NCBI GenBank assembly: GCA_026398875.1
Contig: JAPLSB010000009.1
Span: forward strand, 124,001 to 188,000
Length of the DNA stretch: 64,000 nt
Source: Gammaproteobacteria bacterium
Lineage (GTDB): Bacteria; Pseudomonadota; Gammaproteobacteria; Nevskiales; Nevskiaceae
Direction of reading: 5' to 3'
Shown: positions 36,487 through 46,124 of the stretch, piece after piece
Layout of the letters: every line of letters starts with the position of its first letter
How positions within the stretch are numbered: the stretch's first letter is position 1
Program-made: the position numbers and the translations under genes
Notes under the pieces: generated by a model
Databases searched by the model: none
Seen by the model: only the letters and a program-made list of their open reading frames with translations
What the model was told of the DNA's origin: nothing

Positions 36487-36885
36487 ATGCGCGAAGACGT
36501 CGAAGTCATCTGCCCGGCCTGCCACGAATCAATTCCGCTGACCGTCAATCCGGCCAAAGGCTCGAAGACCTGGGAAGAGGAATGCTGTGTCTGCGACACC
36601 CCGATCGTCGTGCGCCTGATCGTCGACGAGGATGACGAATACACCGTCGAGGTCGAGGAGGTCAGCGAGGAAGAACCGGAAGCGAGGGATGCCGACGGTC
36701 TCGAGGAAACCCGGGTCACCTGCCCGAAATGCTGGGAGGAAATCCCGCTGGTGATCGATCTGTCGGCCGGTTCGCAGACCTATTCCGAGGACTGCTCGGT
36801 GTGCTGCCGACCGATGACGGTGCGGGTCTGGGTGTCCGAGGAAGGCGACGAGCACACCGTTGATGTCGAGGCCGAGAGCGACTGA
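36487..36885 (+). CDS. Doubled CPXCG-type cysteine-rich zinc-ribbon protein
   Basis: 132 aa, two tandem copies of the small zinc-ribbon domain found in CPXCG-motif proteins, which are normally about 60-70 residues with one copy. Unit 1 has C9-x2-C12 and C33-x2-C36; unit 2 has C79-x2-C82 and C103-x2-C106, each pair suited to hold one zinc. The units are joined by a very acidic linker (56-76). The Gly of CPXCG is His in unit 1 and Trp in unit 2. Unit 2 is closer to the family ([19 protein letters not shown]); unit 1 has diverged. Function is unknown; nucleic-acid or protein binding is a guess. It lies 18 bases after hemW. Confidence 0.85.
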   Translation: MREDVEVICPACHESIPLTVNPAKGSKTWEEECCVCDTPIVVRLIVDEDDEYTVEVEEVSEEEPEARDADGLEETRVTCPKCWEEIPLVIDLSAGSQTYSEDCSVCCRPMTVRVWVSEEGDEHTVDVEAESD

Positions 36886-36904
36886 CGGACGGCTGCATCG
36901 AGGC

Positions 36905-36933
36905 TTGCCGTTCGCGATCGGCTTCTTTACACT
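36905..36933 (+). promoter_or_regulatory. Sigma-70 promoter of rpmE
   Basis: TTGCCG (36905-36910), a 17-base spacer, then TACACT (36928-36933), 55 bases before the rpmE ATG. Confidence 0.65.
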
Positions 36934-36988
36934 CCGCGTCCCTTCGCCCGAGCCGAACTGTCCGGGCCATGATTTTCGAGAGATCGCA

Positions 36989-37198
36989 ATGAAGCCCGAC
37001 ATCCACCCGAACTACGTCGCCATCAACGTCAACTGCAGCTGCGGCAACACGTTCGCAACGCGCTCGACGGTCGGCCGTGACCTGCAGATCGAAGTCTGCT
37101 CGAAGTGCCACCCGTTCTACACGGGCAAGCAGAAGGTCGCCGACGTCGGTGGTCGTATCGACAAGTTCCGCAAGCGCTACGCCGGCGCCGCCGCCTGA
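36989..37198 (+). CDS. rpmE: 50S ribosomal protein L31 (zinc-binding form)
   Basis: 69 aa. Motifs are [19 protein letters not shown] and [15 protein letters not shown]. The four cysteines C16, C18, C37 and C40 mark the zinc-containing (C+) type, in contrast to the zinc-free paralogue made under zinc limitation. The ATG at 36989 follows GAGAG; promoter and terminator are both visible, so it is a single-gene transcript. Confidence 0.97.
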   Translation: MKPDIHPNYVAINVNCSCGNTFATRSTVGRDLQIEVCSKCHPFYTGKQKVADVGGRIDKFRKRYAGAAA

Positions 37199-37230
37199 TC
37201 ACTCTGGCGCGCACCGTCGTTGTTTGCTGA

Positions 37231-37254
37231 AAAGCCGCCTTCGGGCGGCTTTTT
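37231..37254 (+). terminator. Rho-independent terminator of rpmE
   Basis: Nine-bp stem (37231-37239 with 37244-37252) with a TTCG loop, then T to 37254. Confidence 0.93.
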
Positions 37255-37475
37255 CGTATCCGGGTGGCTGGACAGCAGCGTCATGCAGCCGGTCCTCGCT
37301 CGCCGAAGCACCCGGAAAATCGTTATGCTTCGCGCACTCGCCGGGAAATCCCCCAAGACCTCTTCGCCGCCCCTCGTGGCGCGCAGACGTGAGATCGCGC
37401 GGATTGATTGCGGCACTGCACATTTTTTGCGGGACACAGCGTCCAGTGTTCCAACGGCCACACGGAGACGATGAG

Positions 37476-38771
37476 ATGACGACGCCTAGCTACAGCCTGA
37501 TCAACAACGAGACCGGCGAAAAGGTCGATCTGCCGGCCGTCAAGGGCACGCTGGGTCCGGTTGGCCTTGATGTCGGCAAGGTCTACGACAAGATGGATCT
37601 GTTCACCTACGATCCGGGTTTCACGTCGACCTGCTCGACCAAGAGCGCGATCACCTACATCGACGGCGACAAGGGCGTGCTGCTGTACCGCGGCTACCCG
37701 GTCGACCAGCTGGCCCAGCACTCGACGTTCATCGAGGTGGCCTACCTGATCCTGCGCGGCGAACTGCCGACCAAGACCGAACTCGACACCTTCGAAGCGT
37801 CGATCCGTCGCCACACGATGATCAACGAGTCGCTGCGCGGCTTCTTTGACGGCTTCAACTACGACGCCCACCCGATGGCGATGCTGACCGGCATCGTCGG
37901 CAGCCTGTCGGCGTTCTATCACGACACCACGAACAACAAGGATCCGAAGCACCGCGAGATCTTTGCCCACCGGATGATCGCGAAGATCCCGACGATCGCG
38001 GCCGCGGCCTACAAGAAGTACTTCGGCCAGCCGTTCATGTATCCGAAGAACAACCTCGACTACTGCTCGAACCTGCTGCGGATGATGTTCGCCGTGCCGG
38101 CCGAGGAGTACGAAGTGAACCCGGTCGCCGCCAAGGCGCTCGACGTGCTGTTCATCCTGCACGCCGACCACGAGCAGAACGCTTCGACCTCGACGGTGCG
38201 CCTGGCCGGTTCGACCGGCACCAACCCGTATGCCGCGATCGCCTCGGGCATCGCCGCACTCTGGGGCCCGGCGCACGGCGGCGCCAACGAAGCCGTGCTG
38301 AAGATGCTGGAAGAGATCGGCGACGTGAAGAAGGTGCCGGACTTCATGGCCAAGGTGAAGGACAAGAACTCGGGCGTGCGCCTGATGGGCTTCGGTCACC
38401 GCGTCTACAAGAACTTCGACCCGCGCGCGACGATCATCCGCGAGCAGTGCCACAAGGTGCTGCGCGAGCTGAAGATCAACGATCCGCAGCTGGAACTGGC
38501 GATGAAGCTCGAGGAAATCGCGCTGAACGACGACTACTTCCGCGAGCGCAAGCTGTACCCGAACGTCGATTTCTACTCGGGCATCATCTACAAGGCGCTC
38601 GGCATCCCGGTGAACATGTTCACCCCGATGTTCGCGATCGCCCGCACGGTTGGCTGGGTGGCCCACTGGAGCGAGATGACCGCCGAGCCGGGCGGCGTGA
38701 AGATCGGCCGTCCGCGTCAGGTCTACACCGGCTCGCCGGTTCGCGACTACGCGCCGATCGCGACGCGCTGA
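37476..38771 (+). CDS. gltA: Citrate synthase (type II, hexameric)
   Basis: Condenses acetyl-CoA and oxaloacetate, the first step of the citric acid cycle; 431 aa, the size of the NADH-inhibited gammaproteobacterial form. Active-site parts: [30 protein letters not shown], the signature [14 protein letters not shown] and [16 protein letters not shown]. The N-terminal domain with [20 protein letters not shown] is also present. I start at the ATG at 37476; an ATG five bases earlier is followed at once by a stop. The 277 bases upstream hold the rpmE terminator and no other feature I recognise. Confidence 0.97.
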   Translation: MTTPSYSLINNETGEKVDLPAVKGTLGPVGLDVGKVYDKMDLFTYDPGFTSTCSTKSAITYIDGDKGVLLYRGYPVDQLAQHSTFIEVAYLILRGELPTKTELDTFEASIRRHTMINESLRGFFDGFNYDAHPMAMLTGIVGSLSAFYHDTTNNKDPKHREIFAHRMIAKIPTIAAAAYKKYFGQPFMYPKNNLDYCSNLLRMMFAVPAEEYEVNPVAAKALDVLFILHADHEQNASTSTVRLAGSTGTNPYAAIASGIAALWGPAHGGANEAVLKMLEEIGDVKKVPDFMAKVKDKNSGVRLMGFGHRVYKNFDPRATIIREQCHKVLRELKINDPQLELAMKLEEIALNDDYFRERKLYPNVDFYSGIIYKALGIPVNMFTPMFAIARTVGWVAHWSEMTAEPGGVKIGRPRQVYTGSPVRDYAPIATR

Positions 38772-38792
38772 TCGACTGCAGTTGCGGCATCG

Positions 38793-38822
38793 AAAAAGGC
38801 CCGCCGATCGGCGGGCCTTTTT
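38793..38822. terminator. Bidirectional terminator between gltA and the phosphatase gene
   Basis: A perfect 30-base palindrome with AAAAA on one side and TTTTT on the other, so it can stop transcription in both directions. It lies between two convergent genes. Confidence 0.93.
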
Positions 38823-38848
38823 CGTTGCGGCGACCGGAATCGCCGCCG

Positions 38849-40150
38849 TTACGGCGTGCGGATCGGGCACTGCGCTGCGAACGCCTGTTCGAGCCGTGCG
38901 CGCAGCACCGGCAGCGGGCAGGCGCCGTCGATCTCCTGCGCAGCGCAGCTCGGTACGTGCAGCAGCAGTTCGCCCGGCGGCGTGGCGCGATCGTGCTTCA
39001 CGTTGCCGCGCATCTGCGCCAGCGTCTGGTACCAGAGCTTCAGCCGGACGTAGACCTCGCCGTTGGCCGGATTGCGCATGCGCTCGAACGCCAGCGTCGT
39101 GCCGGGTGCGGCGTCGTCCGGCTGTCCCGGCAAGGTCCAGTCGATGCCGAGCAGCCCGGACATGCCGGCCAGATGCTGGTCGCGGCCCATGAACAGCACG
39201 AGCCGCGCCGCATTGCCGGCGCCGGCGCTGCCATCGAGTTCGGCCAGCACCGCGCGACCGAGCGAGGCCATGTGCCGCGCCGCGAGATAGGCCGGCTTGC
39301 GGGTCAGCGTCAGGAACAGATTGCGCGGCGGGGCCAGTTCGGCCAGTGCTTCCGGCGTCGTCGCTTCGCCCCAGGCGATGTCGGCTTCCGGCCGGCCGTC
39401 GGCATAGGCGAGCAGGAAGTTCTCGCTGATCGTGGCCGCGCGGGCGATGCCGCCTTCCAGCTTCGGGCCGTCCGGCGATTCGCCGAGGACATTCGCCAGC
39501 CCGTCGATGCCGCAGGACGATTCGCCGTTCGCGCAACCGGCCACGCTGCGCACCCGAAGCAGCGCCTGCAGTTGTCGCAGCGCTGGACGCACCTTCGCCG
39601 AGGCGCGCTCGAGATCGCCGCCGGCGGCCTTGCTGACCGCTTTCAGCGCCAGCCCGGCCTTGATTGGGCAGGTCCCCGCGCCGACCGGGTTGAACAGCGC
39701 ATCCGGCGCGGTCTGCGGCGCGAACGCGACCTTCAGCCCGCAGCCCGGTGCCAGGCCGTCGAGCAGCGCCTGCCCGCTCAGCGGAATTCGCGCCGCAGCG
39801 TTGTCCGACCAGTTGGTGACCGTGCCGGATGCCGGACAGCCGGTCTCGGGCAGCAGGCCGGCATCGGCGTAATGCAGGCGGTACCAGCTGCCGAGCGAAC
39901 GCAGCAGCGACTCGCCACGCTCGGTCAGCAGGCCCGGCCCGACCGGCCACGCCGGCCATGGACGACTGGCCGATTTCGCCAGCTGCTCCGGCGTCTGGTT
40001 CGGCGAGCGGATGCCGTGGCGCATCAGCAGCACGGACTTTTCGAGCTGCAGGCGCGGTGCGGGATCGGCGGCACGCACGCTCTGAGGAACCAAGAGGCAC
40101 AGCGACAGCGCCGCAGCGATCTGCGGCAGACGATGGATCTTCAAGCGCAA
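38849..40150 (-). CDS. Secreted histidine acid phosphatase (AppA/glucose-1-phosphatase type)
   Basis: 433 aa. Signal peptide 1-27 (IAAALSLCLLVPQSVRA). The catalytic RHGIRSP (R44, H45) phosphorylates on H45 to release phosphate from sugars or phytate in the periplasm. The second motif, normally HD (HDTN in AppA), reads GRDQHLAG: D324 is kept but the His before it is R323. Cysteine pairs suggest disulfides. Start is a TTG at 40150; another TTG two codons later is possible. It converges on gltA and follows the DUF853 ATPase on the same strand after 31 bases. Confidence 0.88.
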   Translation of the reverse strand: MRLKIHRLPQIAAALSLCLLVPQSVRAADPAPRLQLEKSVLLMRHGIRSPNQTPEQLAKSASRPWPAWPVGPGLLTERGESLLRSLGSWYRLHYADAGLLPETGCPASGTVTNWSDNAAARIPLSGQALLDGLAPGCGLKVAFAPQTAPDALFNPVGAGTCPIKAGLALKAVSKAAGGDLERASAKVRPALRQLQALLRVRSVAGCANGESSCGIDGLANVLGESPDGPKLEGGIARAATISENFLLAYADGRPEADIAWGEATTPEALAELAPPRNLFLTLTRKPAYLAARHMASLGRAVLAELDGSAGAGNAARLVLFMGRDQHLAGMSGLLGIDWTLPGQPDDAAPGTTLAFERMRNPANGEVYVRLKLWYQTLAQMRGNVKHDRATPPGELLLHVPSCAAQEIDGACPLPVLRARLEQAFAAQCPIRTP

Positions 40151-40181
40151 GACAGGTCCGAGTGGGGAACGAATGTGGCAA

Positions 40182-41732
40182 TCAGCGGCGCTTGCTGCCG
40201 CCGGTCAGCGAACCGAGCAGGCCGCGCAGCAGTTGCCGGCCGACTTCCCGGCCGACCTGCGAACCCACACTGCGAACCACACTCTTGGCGGCTGCTTCGA
40301 ACACCGTTTCGCGGTTCGATGGCCGCGCGGCGGCGCGCTTTTCGGCCGTAGCCGGGGCCGCTGGCTGGGCGCTGCCCTGATCCCACCAGCCGTTGCCGCT
40401 TGGCGGCGTGGCTGCCGGTGGCGCTTCGGCGGCTTCAGCGGCAGCGGTGGCGCGGGCGTTGAGCTTTTCGTAGGCGGATTCGCGGTCGACCGGCGTGTCG
40501 TACTTGGCGCCGACCGGGCTGCGGCCACGCACCACTTTTCGCTCGTCCGGCGTGATCGCGCCGATTCGCGAGCGCGGCGGCCGGATCAGCGTCCGTTCGA
40601 CGACACTCGGCACACCACCATCGCCGAGACAGGACACCAGCGCCTCGCCGACGCCGAGCTGCTGGATCGTTTCGGTGACATCGAGCTTCGGGTTCGGGCG
40701 GAAGGTTTCGGCCGCGGCCTTCACTGCCTTCTGGTCGCGCGGCGTGAACGCGCGCAGCGCGTGCTGCACGCGGTTGCCGAGCTGGCCGAGCACGGTTTCC
40801 GGCAGATCCAGCGGGTTCTGGGTGACGAAGTAGACGCCGACGCCCTTCGAGCGGATCAGCCGCACGACCTGCTCGACCTTGGTGATCAGCGCCTTCGGCG
40901 CATCGGTGAACAGCAGATGGGCCTCGTCGAAGAAGAACACCAGCTTCGGCTTGTCGAGATCGCCGGCTTCCGGCAGCCGCTCGAACAGCTCCGACAGCAG
41001 CCACAGCAGGAACGTCGAGTACAGCGCCGGCTTCTGGTACAGCACGTCGGCAGCGAGGATGTTGATGACGCCGCGGCCGGTCATGTCCTGGCGCATCAGG
41101 TCGTCGAGATCGAGTGCCGGCTCGCCGAAGAAGCTTTCGGCACCGTCGGCTTCAAGCGCGATCAGGCCGCGCTGGATCGCGCCGATCGAGGCCTTCGAGA
41201 TCAGCCCGTAGTCAGGCCCGAGCGACTTGGCGTTTTCCGCGACATGGTTCAGCGCCGCTTTCAGGTCCTTCAGATCGAGCAGCAGCAGGCCCTGGTCATC
41301 GCAGAACTTGAACACCAGCTGCAGCACGGCTTCCTGGACGTCCGACAGGTTCAGCAGCCGCGCCAGCAGCAGCGGCCCGAGGTCCGACACCGTGCCGCGC
41401 AGCGGATGGCCCTGCGCACCGAAGACATCCCAGAACACCACCGGGTAGATGGTCGGCGCGTAGTTCGCGAGGCCGACATGGGCGGCGCGCTCGACCAGCT
41501 TCGGCTTCACTTCGCCGGCCATCGACAGCCCGGACAGATCGCCCTTGATGTCGGCCGCGAACACCGGCACGCCGAGATCGCTGAAGCCTTCGCACAGGCT
41601 TTGCAAGGTCACCGTCTTGCCGGTGCCGGTGGCTCCGGCAATCAGGCCGTGGCGGTTGCCGTACTTGGCGAACAACCACTGCTGCGGGCTGTCGGCGGCG
41701 GCACCTTTGCCGATGAGGACATTCGATTCCAT
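40182..41732 (-). CDS. HerA/YjgR-like ATPase (DUF853)
   Basis: 516 aa. Walker A is [14 protein letters not shown] and Walker B is [13 protein letters not shown], in a VirB4/HerA-type RecA fold. Family parts are [21 protein letters not shown] and [13 protein letters not shown]. Residues 425-475 are Ala/Pro-rich and weakly conserved; the C-terminus (490-516) has a Gly/Arg-rich end ([18 protein letters not shown]). Members are widespread and their role in DNA processing is assumed, not shown. No NurA-type nuclease gene is adjacent. Confidence 0.92.
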   Translation of the reverse strand: MESNVLIGKGAAADSPQQWLFAKYGNRHGLIAGATGTGKTVTLQSLCEGFSDLGVPVFAADIKGDLSGLSMAGEVKPKLVERAAHVGLANYAPTIYPVVFWDVFGAQGHPLRGTVSDLGPLLLARLLNLSDVQEAVLQLVFKFCDDQGLLLLDLKDLKAALNHVAENAKSLGPDYGLISKASIGAIQRGLIALEADGAESFFGEPALDLDDLMRQDMTGRGVINILAADVLYQKPALYSTFLLWLLSELFERLPEAGDLDKPKLVFFFDEAHLLFTDAPKALITKVEQVVRLIRSKGVGVYFVTQNPLDLPETVLGQLGNRVQHALRAFTPRDQKAVKAAAETFRPNPKLDVTETIQQLGVGEALVSCLGDGGVPSVVERTLIRPPRSRIGAITPDERKVVRGRSPVGAKYDTPVDRESAYEKLNARATAAAEAAEAPPAATPPSGNGWWDQGSAQPAAPATAEKRAAARPSNRETVFEAAAKSVVRSVGSQVGREVGRQLLRGLLGSLTGGSKRR

Positions 41733-41820
41733 GCGGTCGCGGATCCTGCGGGAGCGGGGGCGCTAGCTTCGGCGGCGCGCGGCGCGATGACAACCCTGCT
41801 TGGACGATGGGCTGCGGCGT

Positions 41821-41918
41821 ACTGGATCCCGGCCTGCGCCGGGATGACGGATCCTGGAAGGCCGCGGCCCTCTTCCCGCCTACTTCCGGCGTCATCCCGG
41901 CGGACGCCGGGATCCAGT
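41821..41918. repeat. Inverted pair of 29-base palindromic (REP-like) repeats
   Basis: 41821-41849 and 41890-41918 are inverted copies with about 26 of 29 bases in common. Each is itself a short palindrome of the GGATCCCGGC...GCCGGGATGAC type, a dispersed repeat common in proteobacterial intergenic DNA. They sit 40 bases apart in the 201-base gap between two minus-strand genes. Confidence 0.8.
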
Positions 41919-41933
41919 CCGCGGTCCCGCCTC

Positions 41934-44714
41934 TCAGCGTCGCAGCGGGCCGGAGCAGGTGTTGTCTTCGGTGTCGGCGGTCGGCAGCACGTCGTCGATC
42001 CACTGCGTGATCAGCGCGGCCGCTTCGCCGTGCGTCACGCTGCGAGCGACCGGCGGCATCCGCACGCCGGCTTCGGTCGAGCCGACGCGGAACGGCAGGA
42101 TCGAGCTGCCGGCATCGCGCGGCACGATGTCGTAGCGGCGGCCTTCGCCGGAGCCGCGTCCGGCCGCGATCGGCCGCTTGCAGATGCCGTGGCGGACATC
42201 GACTGGCCGGAAGGTATCGAGGAACAGCCCGGAGTTGGCCGCCGAGCCGCCGCCGGAATGGCAGTGCACGCAGTTCACTTCCAGATAGGCGCGCACGCGC
42301 TTGTGAACATCCTGATCGGAACCCGGCAACTCGCCCGAATCACCCGGCACGTTGAAGCGTGGCAGCTTTTCGATGCCGGCGAGATCGGCCGGCAGGCCGG
42401 TCAGCAGACCGCGCTGGCTCAGGCGCTGGAGCTGGTTCTGCGTGCTGCCGTCGGCGTAGCGGTGCAGCTTGTTCAGGTTGCGCGCCTTCGGGCCGATCGG
42501 CGCGGCACCGGCTTCGCGGTCGTCGTTGCCGTGGCAGGTCACGCAGCTCAGTGCCGCCGGAATCGTGTAGCGCGGCACCGCGCCGGTGTAGCGAACACGC
42601 TGGCCGTTGACGCCGACCACTGCCGGGTCCGGATCGACGTAGTCGTAGCTGACGCTCGCCGAGCCGCCTTCGACATGCAGTTCCGCGACCCGCTTGCCGT
42701 CGGCCTGCGTGCGCCAGATGTACGGCAGGCCGACCCAGGTCGGACCGGTGGCGGACTGGCGGCGAATCAGCAACCGGGTTTCGACGATGTTCTCGGTGTT
42801 GCGCGACTTGAACGAGAAGGTCTTGGCGATCACCGTGCCGACCGGAAAATCGAGCGTGGCGACGACGCCGTGGCTAGCCTGGTCGCGGAACTGCGCCGGC
42901 TGGCCGTCGGGGATGAACAGGAAGCGGTACTTGGTCGAGTAATCACTGAACAGCGCGGTGTTCAGGTCGTACTCGATGCCCTGCACCGGGTTGGCGCGCG
43001 GATCGGCCGGATTGGTGAACAGGCCGTACTGGTCGAGACGCGGGCAGTTGTAGGCCAGTGCGGCGCGGTTGATCTGCCCGCGCCGGCCGCCGTTGCAGGC
43101 GGCCGTCACTTCGGCATCCGATGGACGACGATCGCCATTCGCCGGGTCCGGCACGAACGGCAGTTGCAGCCGCGGTGCCGGCCGCGCCGGCAGCTGGCAG
43201 CGATGCGGAGCGAGATTCGTCGACGCCGGCTTCAGCAGGTCCAGCGCCAGCTGGCCCGGTTCGCTGGTCGTCAGCTGGGCGTTGACGAACGGCGTGGCGA
43301 ACGCGGTCAGCAGCCGGGTGTTCGAGAACTGGTTGTCGTCCGCGATGCACAGACCGTTTTCGGGCAGCTTGAGCTGGCCTGCACGGTCGAACTTCCAGGC
43401 GTTGTAGCGCGCGCCGCTGCAGTTCGGGCCGGGATCGCTCGGGCCGTAGTTCGGTCGGCCGCGCTCGTCGGCGCGGGCCTCGGTACGGCCGGTCTCGTTC
43501 GGATTCGGCTGGTTCAGCGGCACGCCGTCGGCATCTTTCGGGTATTCGCTGCAGCCGTTCGGCGCGTCGACGCCGCCGTCCCAGACGATGTGCGCCGAAC
43601 GGCCGAAGTTCTTCAGCTTGATCAGCAGCGGCAGCAGCGAAGCCTCGCCGCGCTGCGGTGTCGGCAGCTGAATCGTGCCGCCGTTGTCGCGGAAGCGGTT
43701 GCCGTGGATCTCGATGCCTTCCGGGTAGAAGTCGTAGCGCAGGTCGGCCTCATTCGGATCGATCAGCCCGTAATTGACGATGCCGATACCCATCGTGTCG
43801 TGATCGCTGATCTCGTTGTCACGAATCTCCAGCTGATCGGAGGCCAGCACCAGCATGCCGGTGCCTTTCGGCACGCTGCCGACGATGTTGCCGGCCGGTG
43901 CGAAGTTCGCGAGATTGTTGTTGTACGCGCGGTTGCGGTGGACAAGGTTCTTTTCGCCGTACTGCGCCAGCCCCGGCAGATCGAAGATCAGGAAGCCGCC
44001 GGTGTTGTTGGTGGCGACGTTGTCGACGAATTCGGCGCGGTAGGTGTTCTCGAACTCGAAGCCGGCGACGTTGTATTCCGCCCGCGTGCGGCGAACGATG
44101 ACATCGGACGTCTGGCCGACGTAGATGCCGGCGTCGGACGCGCCGAAGGCTTCGGAATCCTCGATCAGCACGTGCTGGCACAGCACCGGATACAAGCCGT
44201 AGGCACCGTGGCGGGTGCAGGAGTTCGGTGCATTGAGCCGCGTCGAGCAGGTCTTGTAGTCCGACCACTGGGCGCGGATGTCGCGGAACGTCACGTAGCG
44301 GCTGCGGAACACGCGGATCGAGTTGCCCGGCGTGTCCTCCACCGTGAAGCCCTGCATCACGATGCCGTCGGCATGGCTGACATTCAGGCCTTCGGCGGCA
44401 TCGGAATTCGCGAAGTTCAGGATCGTCCGGTCACGACCGGCACCCCGGATCGTGATGCCGCGCTTGTTGTTCATGATCAGGCCGGTCGACAGATTGAACC
44501 GGCCAGCGCAGAAGCGGATCGTGTCGCCCTCGCGGGCGTCGAAGAACGCGGTCAGCGCCTGCGCGGTCGCGTTCGGACCCGGACAGATCGTGTAGGTGCG
44601 GGTGACCGGGGCCGGCGCTGCGGCATGGACCTCGGCCGGCATGAGCCAGATGGTGACGGCGGCCAGCACGGCGTACAGGCCGATGCAGCATCGGCCAAAG
44701 GATCTGCGGATCAT
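41934..44714 (-). CDS. Secreted parallel beta-helix / di-haem cytochrome c fusion
   Basis: 926 aa. Signal peptide about 1-33. Residues 40-400 form a right-handed parallel beta-helix of repeated strands (LNVSHADGIVMQGFTVEDTP, VLIEDSEAFGASDAGIYVGQ). Residues 590-920 are a second domain with two c-type haem sites, C724-V-T-C727-H728 and C815-V-H-C818-H819. I recall these as the adjacent or fused families TIGR03805 (beta-helix) and TIGR03806 (HNE_0200/SO2930-type), both without known function. Here they are one protein, presumably periplasmic or on the cell surface. Start is the ATG at 44714 with GGGGAG upstream. The next upstream gene on the same strand is another secreted protein. Confidence 0.88.
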   Translation of the reverse strand: MIRRSFGRCCIGLYAVLAAVTIWLMPAEVHAAAPAPVTRTYTICPGPNATAQALTAFFDAREGDTIRFCAGRFNLSTGLIMNNKRGITIRGAGRDRTILNFANSDAAEGLNVSHADGIVMQGFTVEDTPGNSIRVFRSRYVTFRDIRAQWSDYKTCSTRLNAPNSCTRHGAYGLYPVLCQHVLIEDSEAFGASDAGIYVGQTSDVIVRRTRAEYNVAGFEFENTYRAEFVDNVATNNTGGFLIFDLPGLAQYGEKNLVHRNRAYNNNLANFAPAGNIVGSVPKGTGMLVLASDQLEIRDNEISDHDTMGIGIVNYGLIDPNEADLRYDFYPEGIEIHGNRFRDNGGTIQLPTPQRGEASLLPLLIKLKNFGRSAHIVWDGGVDAPNGCSEYPKDADGVPLNQPNPNETGRTEARADERGRPNYGPSDPGPNCSGARYNAWKFDRAGQLKLPENGLCIADDNQFSNTRLLTAFATPFVNAQLTTSEPGQLALDLLKPASTNLAPHRCQLPARPAPRLQLPFVPDPANGDRRPSDAEVTAACNGGRRGQINRAALAYNCPRLDQYGLFTNPADPRANPVQGIEYDLNTALFSDYSTKYRFLFIPDGQPAQFRDQASHGVVATLDFPVGTVIAKTFSFKSRNTENIVETRLLIRRQSATGPTWVGLPYIWRTQADGKRVAELHVEGGSASVSYDYVDPDPAVVGVNGQRVRYTGAVPRYTIPAALSCVTCHGNDDREAGAAPIGPKARNLNKLHRYADGSTQNQLQRLSQRGLLTGLPADLAGIEKLPRFNVPGDSGELPGSDQDVHKRVRAYLEVNCVHCHSGGGSAANSGLFLDTFRPVDVRHGICKRPIAAGRGSGEGRRYDIVPRDAGSSILPFRVGSTEAGVRMPPVARSVTHGEAAALITQWIDDVLPTADTEDNTCSGPLRR

Positions 44715-44849
44715 GCGTATCTCCCCGGAGCGGCCATCTCGGTCGGATGGCATTTGTCGTATGTGAACGGATCGTCGCGCGCGACGCCGATCCGCCCAAT
44801 GGTAAATACGACCCGCGGGGACAGCCGCAGCCGCCGTGCTGTCGGCCCC

Positions 44850-46124
44850 TCAGCGGGCCGCGCGGCAGGCGGCGAACACCTGTGCAGCGCTGTCGCCAGC
44901 GGCGCTTCGTGCCGAGAACACGCGTCGCGGGCAGGTCGTGGCCTGCGGCGCGTAATCGCCAAGCACGGCTTCCGGCGCACTGCCTTCCGGCACGCGGCGG
45001 ATGGCACCGGGGAAATCGGTCCGTGCAAGCAACTGGCGATAGATCAGGAAGCCGTTGTCGAGCAGTCCGGCGTTCGGCAGATACGAAAAGCCGCGTCTGG
45101 CCGTGGCGCCAACCGGTCGGCCGGCGAGATCGCCGACCACGGCGTGGAAGAAGCCGCTGCGGTCGACCGCCGCATCGCGGTCGGCGACGCAGGCGATGAC
45201 GGTCTGCAGTGCCTGACGGTTCTGGCACAGCGACCAGTAGCGGACATCGGCGACCACCGGTCCGCGCAGCCGCGGGTAGCTCGGCGCGCGGAAGCGGACC
45301 AGCACCAGCGTGTCGCGGTCCTCGATCCGGGCCGACATGAAGCCGGCGTCCTGGTTGTAGACCACGCCGGAGCCGGCCGGGCCCAGCCCGCGGTAGACCT
45401 CGAACGACACATCGCGCGAGTCGCGCGCCAGCGCGGCCGTTGCAGGCGCTTCCGTACCGGCGTTGCCGGCGGCGACCGTTCCCGGCGCCGCCGAACGTTG
45501 AGACCCGTCATCCGCCGTGTCGGCGCAGGCGGCCGTGTCGATCAGGCCATCTGCAGCCGGCCGGCCGTTCTCGTCCTCGTAGCGAAAGGTCGGCAGCGGA
45601 ATCGGGCCGTCGGGCAGGTAGGCGCGCAGGAACAGGTAGTTGCGGAGCCGTGGCAAGGCATTCGTGCCGGCGTACAGCGTGTTCGGCGCCGGTCGCGACG
45701 GCTTGTCGCCGAAGACCACGAACACCGTGTAGCGGCCACCGGCCTTCACGCCGGGATCGATCCGCGTCGGGCCCACGAATGGCGACTGGCTGCCGGCATC
45801 GGGTTCGATCTGGTGGTCGGCGATCACGTCGAGCGCGTTGAACAGTGCGCCGTACAACTGGTACGAGAAATAACGGCTGGCCAGATAGTCGCCTTCGATA
45901 CGCAGTCGCAGCCCTCGCGCGCGGGCGCGCGGAATCGGCAGCCGGAAGTAGCGAGCGTTGGTTTCGGGGTAGGCGGTGTTGCTGTTCGGTTCGGTCCAGT
46001 CGCAGCCGCGCCGCTGCGGATCCGGCGACAGGATCTGGGCGTAAGCGCGACCCGGCAGTGCCGCCAGCAGGGTGACGAAAAGGACGCCGGCAATCCGTCC
46101 AGCTGCAGATTTCGAGGAAAACAT
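44850..46124 (-). CDS. Secreted protein of unrecognised family
   Basis: 424 aa, or 435 if it starts at an ATG at 46157. Signal peptide 1-30 (IAGVLFVTLLAALPGRAYA). The mature start has CDWTEPN, then ARYFRLPIPRARARGLRLRI and LASRYFSYQLY. This resembles an uncharacterised family of secreted proteins whose N-terminal segment reads like a jelly-roll domain (my recollection, not a search). A Ser/Ala-rich linker lies near 210-240. Several cysteines may form disulfides. It lies 135 bases upstream of the beta-helix/cytochrome gene on the same strand and may act with it. No catalytic motif is visible. Confidence 0.75.
   Translation of the reverse strand: MFSSKSAAGRIAGVLFVTLLAALPGRAYAQILSPDPQRRGCDWTEPNSNTAYPETNARYFRLPIPRARARGLRLRIEGDYLASRYFSYQLYGALFNALDVIADHQIEPDAGSQSPFVGPTRIDPGVKAGGRYTVFVVFGDKPSRPAPNTLYAGTNALPRLRNYLFLRAYLPDGPIPLPTFRYEDENGRPAADGLIDTAACADTADDGSQRSAAPGTVAAGNAGTEAPATAALARDSRDVSFEVYRGLGPAGSGVVYNQDAGFMSARIEDRDTLVLVRFRAPSYPRLRGPVVADVRYWSLCQNRQALQTVIACVADRDAAVDRSGFFHAVVGDLAGRPVGATARRGFSYLPNAGLLDNGFLIYRQLLARTDFPGAIRRVPEGSAPEAVLGDYAPQATTCPRRVFSARSAAGDSAAQVFAACRAAR

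Noticed and set aside
37323..40181. A minus-strand open frame of about 950 codons across gltA and the phosphatase gene
   Set aside because: Antisense to gltA and out of frame with the phosphatase gene; no family features and composition typical of shadow frames.
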